Source: Christensenellaceae bacterium (lineage in GTDB: Bacteria; Bacillota; Clostridia; Christensenellales; SZUA-584). Taken from it: DNA of 7,070 nt. Shown here piece by piece: positions 1 through 4,420 of the stretch. The stretch spans positions 1 through 7,070 of the forward strand of contig JAAXZP010000122.1 in the NCBI GenBank assembly GCA_012719815.1. Direction: 5' to 3'. The translations under genes were made by a program, and so were the position numbers. The notes below the pieces were generated by a model. It was not told the DNA's origin, did not search any database, and saw only the letters and a list, made by a program, of their open reading frames with translations. The first letter of the stretch is position 1. Each line of letters opens with the position of its first letter.

Positions 1-1086
1 GACGATGGTGATATTCTCCTGGACGGAAAGGTCTTTAATGATGGCGTTCTCCTTCCGGTTGGAGGGAAGGAAGCCGATGCCATGCTTTCTGCCCTGAGCG
101 GGGTGCTTCAGATTGAGCGTCTTGCCTTTGAACCGCACCGTACCGCTCGTTTTGCGAAGGTCGCCGAATATGGCGCGTACCAGCTCTTCCTTGCCGTCGC
201 CCAGAAGACCGGTGAACCCTAAAATTTCGCCCCTGTGTAGGTCGAAGCTGACGCCTTTGACGCGCGTATCCACCGTCAGGTCGCGCACTTCCAGTATCAC
301 TTCGCCGATTTCATGCTCCTTGTAGACATTGACGCCCAGCACGTCTTTACCAACCATCATGCGGGCCAAATCCGCCTGGGATATCTTTGTGCCGTCCGGC
401 TGCGTGATGTTGCCCTCCGCCACCTTTTCACCGTTACGTAGCACGGTATAGCTGTCGCAAAAATCAACGACTTCGGTCAGTTTGTGGGAAATAAATATAA
501 CGGTCACGCCGTGCTCCTTGGTGAGCCCACGCATGATGCTAAAAACGTTTTCGATTTCTTTTTGGGTCAATGAAGTCGTCGGCTCATCCATGATGATGAG
601 CTTGTCGTTCCGCAACAGCGATTTCGCGATTTCCACTATCTGTTTATAGGATGTCTCGAGGGTGCTCATCATGGCGCGCGGATTGATCTTGACGTTCATG
701 CGCGCAAACACCTCTTCGGTCTGGCGGCACATCTCACGGACGTCCAGCATGCCCGCCCGGTTGCGCAGCTCGTATCCTAAAAACATGTTTTCATATACCA
801 TCAAGTCGTTGACGACGTTTAATTCCTGATGAATAAAAGCAACGCCTTCAGCCTGGGAATCAGCGGGACTATGCAGCTTGACTTCCTTGCCGAAGCGCAC
901 GATTTTTCCGCTGTCCATGGGTGTGACGCCACCCAAGATATTCATAAGCGTGGTTTTGCCCGCGCCGTTTTCGCCAAGCAGTGCGTGAATTTCGCCCTGC
1001 CGGACCGAAAAGTCAACGTTACTTAAAACCGTAACGCCACTGTAGGATTTGACGATATTGGTCATTTGCAATGCATATTCAGCCAT
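1..1086 (-). CDS. Sugar ABC transporter ATP-binding protein, CUT2 (RbsA/MglA-like), C-terminus beyond window
   Basis: This is the cytoplasmic ATPase of a CUT2-family sugar importer, with two nucleotide-binding domains in one chain. 362 residues are visible of a family length near 500; the C-terminal part runs off the left edge. Domain 1 has Walker A GENGAGKTT (about 38-46), Q-loop Q87, Walker B LIIMDEP (163-169) and H-loop H201. Its signature region reads LETSYKQ (143-149) before VEIAKSL, so the serine and glycine of the usual LSxGQ are not kept. Domain 2 begins near 265 and carries the degenerate Walker A GFTGLLGDGKEEL (290-302) normal for the second half of this family. The ATG at 1086 follows TAAGGAGA with about 7 bases of spacing. 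It is the third gene of the minus-strand operon, 113 bp after the binding-protein stop. The substrate cannot be told from the ATPase; sugars such as ribose, galactose or xylose are typical of the family. Confidence 0.95.
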   Translation of the reverse strand, partial: MAEYALQMTNIVKSYSGVTVLSNVDFSVRQGEIHALLGENGAGKTTLMNILGGVTPMDSGKIVRFGKEVKLHSPADSQAEGVAFIHQELNVVNDLMVYENMFLGYELRNRAGMLDVREMCRQTEEVFARMNVKINPRAMMSTLETSYKQIVEIAKSLLRNDKLIIMDEPTTSLTQKEIENVFSIMRGLTKEHGVTVIFISHKLTEVVDFCDSYTVLRNGEKVAEGNITQPDGTKISQADLARMMVGKDVLGVNVYKEHEIGEVILEVRDLTVDTRVKGVSFDLHRGEILGFTGLLGDGKEELVRAIFGDLRKTSGTVRFKGKTLNLKHPAQGRKHGIGFLPSNRKENAIIKDLSVQENITIV

Positions 1087-1144
1087 GGTCTGTCTCCTTA
1101 AAACAGTAGCTGCCGACCAAAGCAGCGGGGGGGTTTAAGCATAA

Positions 1145-1175
1145 TGCCGGGAGGGGGAATATGCCCCCTCCGGCA
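1145..1175 (-). promoter_or_regulatory. Strong intercistronic stem-loop between binding protein and ATPase genes
   Basis: The arms TGCCGGGAGGGGG (1145-1157) and CCCCCTCCGGCA (1164-1175) pair almost fully, with one extra G in the left arm and a 6-base loop. The structure starts about 25 bases after the binding-protein stop on the minus strand. It is not followed by a T-run in that direction, so it does not look like a full intrinsic terminator. Known precedent in sugar-importer operons is a hairpin that protects the upstream binding-protein mRNA from 3' exonucleases and leaves less message for the downstream genes. That role is inferred here from position. Confidence 0.7.
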
Positions 1176-1199
1176 AATGCTCGTTGTTCTTGCGGATTC

Positions 1200-2258
1200 T
1201 CAGTACGGAGCATCCGGCGTGATGTTGTTCTCATCCAGCCAAGCCTGGTAGTTGGTCCTATCCAGATTCTTCGGCGGGATGATGGTGCGGGCTTCGTAGG
1301 TCTTGCCTTCCAGCAGGCCGGCAGCAATCTCAACAGCCGTGATCATCATGTAAGGATCGTAGGTCTGGGAAGAGATATACATTTCCGGATACTGATCCAT
1401 GACCTTGAAGTAAGCCTGCGAGCCGCCGCCGCCCGTGATGACCTTGATCTCGCCCATGCGGCCCTGCTCTTCGATCGCCTTGATGAGGCCGATGGAGAGC
1501 TCGTCGTCGGTGGAGTAGATACCGTCGATCACCGGGTTAGCGGTCAGCGCGTCGGTCATGATTCTCAGGCCCTCTTCCGGAGAACCGTTCTGAGCAGCAT
1601 AACCGTCGGCCGGTCCAACGATCTCGATGTCCGGGAACTTCTCGGCAATCGTATCCTTGAAGCCGTTGACGCGCTGGGTGAAGATTTCGCCGTAAGCCGG
1701 GATGATCGCAATCACGACTTTGCCTTTGCCGCCCAGCTTCTCGCCGATGTACTCAGCGCCCAGCACGCCCATCTGACGGTTGTCGCCCGCGACATAGTAG
1801 TCGGGAACAACGTCGCCCAGCGTACGGTCAAAGTTAATCAGCGTGATGCCGGCGTCCATGATCTTCTGCGCGGAAGGAGCAAGCGTATCGTTGTGCGGGA
1901 ACAGAACGATAATCTTGCAACCCATCTGGATCAGGTCGTCGATATCGTTGGCCTGATCGCCTTCGTTTTCAGCCGCCAGCAGTTTGTAGTTGAGGTTCAG
2001 CCTCTCAGCGGTCTGCTCTGCAGCCCCCTGCACCGCAGCCACCCAGCCAGTGGGAGCCTGAGGAACGGAAATACCGACCAACGGCTTCTCACCAGCGGGA
2101 GTTTCCTCCTCCTGAGCGGGGGACTCTTCTACTGCGGGTGCCTGAGTTTCAGGTGCTTGTGTATCCGGAGACTCGCTCGGAGTGGGTGCATTGTTGGAGC
2201 AAGCCACCAGACCAACTGCGAGAACCAGGCACAGTACGATCATCAGAACTTTCTTCAT
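1200..2258 (-). CDS. Sugar-binding lipoprotein of ABC importer (class B, type I periplasmic-binding fold)
   Basis: This is the extracytoplasmic sugar-binding lipoprotein of the importer, 352 residues. It has a Lys-Lys start, a hydrophobic segment (about 4-19) and lipobox LVAC with lipidated Cys20. A low-complexity Pro/Glu/Thr/Ala tether follows (about 21-58, including a TQAPETQAP repeat). The folded domain starts at LVGISVPQAPTGW (60-72). Typical family landmarks are NFDRT (142-146), AGDN (157-160), R196 in QRVNGF, STDDELSIG (249-257) and SSQTYDP (296-302). These correspond to ligand-contact positions in ribose- and glucose/galactose-type binding proteins. The start is well set by AGGAGG (2271-2276), extended as AGGAGGAG, upstream of the ATG. 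It lies between the epimerase and the ATPase in one operon, 64 bp after the epimerase stop. The residues suggest an aldo- or ketosugar, but the exact ligand cannot be told. Confidence 0.95.
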   Translation of the reverse strand: MKKVLMIVLCLVLAVGLVACSNNAPTPSESPDTQAPETQAPAVEESPAQEEETPAGEKPLVGISVPQAPTGWVAAVQGAAEQTAERLNLNYKLLAAENEGDQANDIDDLIQMGCKIIVLFPHNDTLAPSAQKIMDAGITLINFDRTLGDVVPDYYVAGDNRQMGVLGAEYIGEKLGGKGKVVIAIIPAYGEIFTQRVNGFKDTIAEKFPDIEIVGPADGYAAQNGSPEEGLRIMTDALTANPVIDGIYSTDDELSIGLIKAIEEQGRMGEIKVITGGGGSQAYFKVMDQYPEMYISSQTYDPYMMITAVEIAAGLLEGKTYEARTIIPPKNLDRTNYQAWLDENNITPDAPY

Positions 2259-2322
2259 GTGTCTTCTTCTCCTCCTGTTTTTTGTATTCTCAACGGCCTT
2301 GTTCGGCCGAGAGAGACGTTTA

Positions 2323-3177
2323 TCAGCGGGCGTTGAACACCCTGTTTAGGAACGCATAGCCGTCTCTTGCCAGCTTATCCGGGCTTTGCGCGAACGGCCG
2401 CCACATGGATACCGCCTTGGCGATCTCGTTGATCTCGGGCGTGAAGCTTTCGATGACGACCGGGCCGGTATACTCCGCGTCTTTGAGCGCTTCGCGTATC
2501 GCCTCCCAGTCAAAATGGTCCTCGCCCGGCGTTCCCCGGTCGTTGGCGCAGGAATGGAAGTCGAATATTTTGCCTTTGGCCATGCGGATGGCGCCCGTCA
2601 GCGACTTCTCTTCTATATTCATATGGAAAGTATCCAGCAGAAAGCCCACGTTGTCGTATCCCACGAGTTCCAAAAACTCCAGCCCCTGCTCCACGGTATT
2701 CATGAAATCCGTCTCAAACCGGTTCAGCGGCTCCAGCGCCAGCGCGACGTTCTTTTTCGCGGCGTATTCGGCGAGCGCTTTAATGTTATCCGCAGCGAAC
2801 CGTGTCTGCCTTTGCTTCTCCTCAGGTGTGGCGAGACGGGTTCTGCCCACGGCAGCATACATGGGACCGGCTACATACGGCGACCCCAAGGCCTCTGCCA
2901 TATCCACCAGCGTTTTGATGTATGCGATACCGTTCTCACGGTATTCGGCAACGTCGCTGCTGATATCACGAGTTTCACCAAAAGCACCGCAAATATTCAC
3001 ATCGATACCCACGCGCCGGGCTTCTTCCCTTACCCGCTCGATATCGATCACATCGGGATTCTCCACCGCGATCTCATAGACATCGAACCCGATGCTCTTC
3101 GCAGGAGAGAGCTGATCGAGGCGGTCGGTGGAGAAAGGGGATACCCAAATGTATGAACTTGCTCCTATCTTAGTCAT
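2323..3177 (-). CDS. Sugar epimerase/isomerase, D-psicose (D-tagatose) 3-epimerase family
   Basis: This is a 284-residue TIM-barrel enzyme of the AP-endonuclease-2/xylose-isomerase-like superfamily. It resembles ketose 3-epimerases, which invert C3 of free ketohexoses (D-fructose/D-psicose, D-tagatose/D-sorbose) using a bound divalent metal. The four metal and catalytic residues are present at the expected spacing: E149 (in LALEPLNRFE), D182 (LDTFHMNIEE), H208 (FDFHS) and E243 (VVIES). H185 and R214 (NDRGTPGEDHFDW) are also kept. The stretch LDTFHMNIEEKSLTGAIRMA is close to characterised 3-epimerases as I recall them. The open frame extends upstream to 3273. I chose the ATG at 3177 because GGAGGAG (3182-3188) sits just before it and the protein then starts as MTKIGASSY, like its family. 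It is the first gene of the operon with the sugar-binding lipoprotein and ATPase. An inositol-catabolism or other keto-sugar isomerase role is possible. Confidence 0.88.
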   Translation of the reverse strand: MTKIGASSYIWVSPFSTDRLDQLSPAKSIGFDVYEIAVENPDVIDIERVREEARRVGIDVNICGAFGETRDISSDVAEYRENGIAYIKTLVDMAEALGSPYVAGPMYAAVGRTRLATPEEKQRQTRFAADNIKALAEYAAKKNVALALEPLNRFETDFMNTVEQGLEFLELVGYDNVGFLLDTFHMNIEEKSLTGAIRMAKGKIFDFHSCANDRGTPGEDHFDWEAIREALKDAEYTGPVVIESFTPEINEIAKAVSMWRPFAQSPDKLARDGYAFLNRVFNAR

Positions 3178-3531
3178 ATAACTCCTCCATTCCGTCTCCC
3201 GCCCATGCCGTGGATAGACCCAACAACAAGGCGTTTCATCCGGTGAAACACGGGGCAGCTGGGCCACAGCCATTCAAAAACCGATGGCAATTGATGCTTT
3301 AACTTCTACTGTCTTCTTCAGGCTGTATCAGGCATGTGGGAGAGTTGCCGCGTAAACAGTTCATGCAGCGGATGTCACAGTTGCGAAAGTTGAAGCGCCA
3401 CAGAATGTTGGTGCTTCGATCGCTTTGTGCATCCTCCGATGCTGTTGTATTCAGCAGCCTCTTGTCCCCAACTGCAAGAGCCGGAAGCTGTCGCTGCAAT
3501 CTTTATTATCCCCAACACCCTGTTGCTCATA
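3178..3531 (-). other. Long 5' leader of the epimerase-importer operon
   Basis: If transcription starts about 7 bases after the TATAGT box at 3538-3543, the message has a leader of roughly 350 bases before the epimerase ATG. Short open frames occur in it (for example a TTG-started 66-codon frame, 3299-3499), but none has a convincing ribosome binding site. Local hairpins include GCATC/GATGC around 3430-3445 and a stronger one at 3231-3251. I recognise no known riboswitch class. The extent is inferred from the promoter call. Confidence 0.45.
3231..3251 (-). promoter_or_regulatory. Hairpin/palindrome in the operon leader, upstream of the epimerase RBS
   Basis: On the plus strand GTTTCA and TGAAAC flank a 5-base centre (GTTTCATCCGGTGAAAC, 3233-3249). 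In RNA the stem extends to 8 pairs with one G-U. It lies about 43 bases upstream of the GGAGGAG that serves the epimerase gene. It could be an RNA stem that affects translation or stability, or a DNA site for a regulator. The odd-sized centre is not the usual LacI-family geometry. Confidence 0.4.
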
Positions 3532-3537
3532 GCAGAA

Positions 3538-3566
3538 ACTATATCAATTTTGTTTTCACTTGTCAA
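3538..3566 (-). promoter_or_regulatory. Sigma-A promoter for the epimerase-importer operon (P1)
   Basis: Read on the minus strand, a perfect -35 box TTGACA (3566-3561) is followed after exactly 17 bases by TATAGT (3543-3538), which matches the -10 consensus at five of six positions. The spacer is A-rich. The predicted start is near 3531. It is the closest strong promoter upstream of the epimerase gene and faces it, so it probably drives the three-gene operon. Confidence 0.75.
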
Positions 3567-3602
3567 TACAAATGCGTGAAAAAACACCCGAAACGCAAGA
3601 GA

Positions 3603-3637
3603 ATGACAACAAAACATGACAAACGATAATCGATAAT
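3603..3637. repeat. Short direct repeats upstream of promoter P1
   Basis: ATGACAA occurs at 3603-3609 and again at 3616-3622, 13 bp apart. A tandem CGATAAT pair follows at 3624-3637. The block lies 37-71 bp upstream of the P1 -35 box, where an activator or repressor could bind. The same block can be read as a weak plus-strand promoter (ATGACA, 16 bases, GATAAT), but no plus-strand gene follows for about 800 bases. Confidence 0.3.
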
Positions 3638-3682
3638 GTTGGTATAGCAATAAACCGCGCATGAATTCTCTGCGCTGCCCGG

Positions 3683-3701
3683 TTCCGCAGAACTGCGGGA
3701 A
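3683..3701. repeat. Inverted repeat beside an A-tract
   Basis: CCGCAG (3685-3690) and CTGCGG (3693-3698) form a perfect 14-bp palindrome around AA. The flanking TT and AA extend it with one bulged G. An A-rich tract follows directly on the plus strand. It is not an intrinsic terminator in either direction, because on the minus strand the T-run comes before the stem. A protein-binding site is possible; no regulator is recognised. Confidence 0.3.
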
Positions 3702-3781
3702 AAAAAGGAAACTTTGATGCAGCCTGCATAAAAATTGCATGCCACTCGCAATAACCATCTGTTAGTCTTGCATAGTAATTG

Positions 3782-3823
3782 TTCGCTCCTATTATTTCCT
3801 GTGACTCTCAGGAACTAAGCGAA
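3782..3823. repeat. Nested inverted repeat (candidate RNA structure) in the intergenic region
   Basis: The outer arms are TTCGCT (3782-3787) and AGCGAA (3818-3823). The inner arms are TTCCTG (3796-3801) and CAGGAA (3809-3814) around a 7-base loop. The asymmetric internal loop is 8 bases on one side and 3 on the other. Two nested stems in a row suggest a folded RNA rather than a simple operator. It lies about 60 to 100 bases downstream of the consensus minus-strand promoter at 3889-3917. I do not recognise an RNA family. Confidence 0.4.
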
Positions 3824-3888
3824 AACAATATGCTTTGAGTGCTCAACTCTTTATCATTTGAATAAACTGTACATTATTATATTACTAT

Positions 3889-3917
3889 ATTATATAACAA
3901 TTTACTAGTCTTCTCAA
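3889..3917 (-). promoter_or_regulatory. Second minus-strand promoter (P2), consensus -10
   Basis: On the minus strand TTGAGA (3917-3912, five of six matches to the -35 consensus) is followed after exactly 17 bases by a perfect TATAAT (3894-3889). The predicted start is near 3882. It lies about 320 bases upstream of P1 and about 700 bases from the first codon of the epimerase gene. It could add to operon transcription or drive a separate small RNA. The surroundings are very AT-rich, which raises the chance of a spurious match, but the spacing and both boxes are good. Confidence 0.55.
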
Positions 3918-3932
3918 TGAAAGGTTCTTGCG

Positions 3933-3944
3933 ACAGCGCGCTGT
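3933..3944. promoter_or_regulatory. Perfect 12-bp palindrome upstream of promoter P2
   Basis: ACAGCGCGCTGT is a perfect palindrome whose near edge is 15 bp upstream of the P2 -35 box on the minus strand. It is GC-rich inside an AT-rich stretch, so it stands out locally. The position suits an activator or repressor site, but no regulator is known for this motif. Confidence 0.3.
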
Positions 3945-4088
3945 TGATGTATTGATGCCGATACGACGCGCGTTATTCGATATTGTCAAAGAATGATGCG
4001 TTCTGATACAGCCGTACCAGCATTCTTTGGTTTATCGGATAGTTGCTCCGAAAATAATGAAACGTTCCAATTAATAATTTACCCCCGG

Positions 4089-4116
4089 TTGTTCTGTATT
4101 GCATCAGTTTTATAAT
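4089..4116 (+). promoter_or_regulatory. Possible upstream plus-strand promoter with perfect -10 box
   Basis: TATAAT at 4111-4116 is preceded after 16 bases by TTGTTC (4089-4094), a poor -35 match with only TTG conserved. If active it would start near 4123 and give the regulator gene a second leader of about 300 bases. It is weaker than the promoter at 4334-4361. Confidence 0.25.
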
Positions 4117-4206
4117 GATATTTGGTAATTCAAAGCAGAGGTGAGCTGTTTCCAAAGCTATTGTATTGTTATGAGAGGTTAGATAACGGAGAAAAATTGA
4201 AGGGGT

Positions 4207-4231
4207 GGATGCGGCTTAGAGGGCTGCATCC
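4207..4231 (+). repeat. Stem-loop upstream of the regulator gene
   Basis: GGATGCGGC (4207-4215) pairs with GCTGCATCC (4223-4231) over 9 positions including one G-U, with a 7-base loop. No T-run follows on either strand, so it is not an intrinsic terminator. It would be transcribed only if a promoter upstream of it, such as the weak one at 4089-4116, is used. Confidence 0.35.
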
Positions 4232-4268
4232 GGACATAATATTGCACTGGAAACAAATCCGTCAGCGG

Positions 4269-4284
4269 TCAAACCCGGTTTTGA
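4269..4284. promoter_or_regulatory. LacI-type operator candidate upstream of the regulator promoter
   Basis: TCAAACCCGGTTTTGA is a 16-bp palindrome with one mismatched pair (14 of 16 positions symmetric) and a central CG. This is the even, CG-centred geometry typical of LacI-family operators. It ends 49 bp upstream of the -35 box of the regulator promoter. Binding by the encoded regulator is inferred from geometry and proximity only. Confidence 0.45.
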
Positions 4285-4333
4285 AATGTTCCAAAAAAAC
4301 GGCTCAATAATGGCAGAATCTATTTTTTGCAGC

Positions 4334-4361
4334 TTGCCAAACGCGGTTTATATGTTATGAT
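4334..4361 (+). promoter_or_regulatory. Promoter of the fused regulator gene (extended -10)
   Basis: TTGCCA (4334-4339) is followed after 16 bases by TATGAT (4356-4361). A TG one base upstream of the -10 box makes it an extended -10 promoter. The start is expected near 4368, leaving a leader of about 53 bases to the chosen ATG. The spacer contains the AAACGCGGTTT palindrome, which would place a bound repressor on top of the promoter. Confidence 0.65.
4339..4349. promoter_or_regulatory. Palindrome in the promoter spacer, possible autoregulatory operator
   Basis: AAAC and GTTT flank GCG, giving the palindrome AAACGCGGTTT between the -35 and -10 boxes. The decamer CGCGGTTTAT (4342-4351) recurs in inverted orientation as ATAAACCGCG at 3650-3659, upstream of P1. 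That shared word on both divergent sides makes it a candidate site for a common regulator. The 3-bp centre is not the classic even LacI spacing, so it may be only half of a larger site. Confidence 0.35.
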
Positions 4362-4420
4362 GAGATTGCCACATATATATATTTATTTCACTAACATGTT
4401 TGAATGAGTGGGGTAATGGA

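Noticed and set aside
2294..2309. Short CGGCC/GGCCG stem between the epimerase and binding-protein genes
   Set aside because: Only five pairs and no T-run, so it is too weak to call a terminator.
1161..2336. Long plus-strand open frame opposite the sugar-binding lipoprotein gene
   Set aside because: It is antisense to a gene with a lipobox, family motifs and a strong ribosome binding site. Its own protein is low-complexity and has no recognisable domain.
3178..3273. Upstream in-frame extension of the epimerase
   Set aside because: The extra 32 residues do not resemble the family, while the ATG at 3177 has GGAGGAG just upstream and gives the normal N-terminus.
3375..3758. 127-codon minus-strand frame across promoter P1
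   Set aside because: It spans a near-consensus promoter, its sequence has no family resemblance, and there is no ribosome binding site.
3973..4155. 60-codon minus-strand frame
   Set aside because: It has a TTG start, no ribosome binding site and no recognisable domain; it overlaps the plus-strand frame at 4122-4310, which is equally unsupported.
4122..4310. 62-codon plus-strand frame before the regulator
   Set aside because: It has a TTG start without a ribosome binding site. It contains a stable hairpin and an operator-like palindrome, which fits non-coding DNA better.
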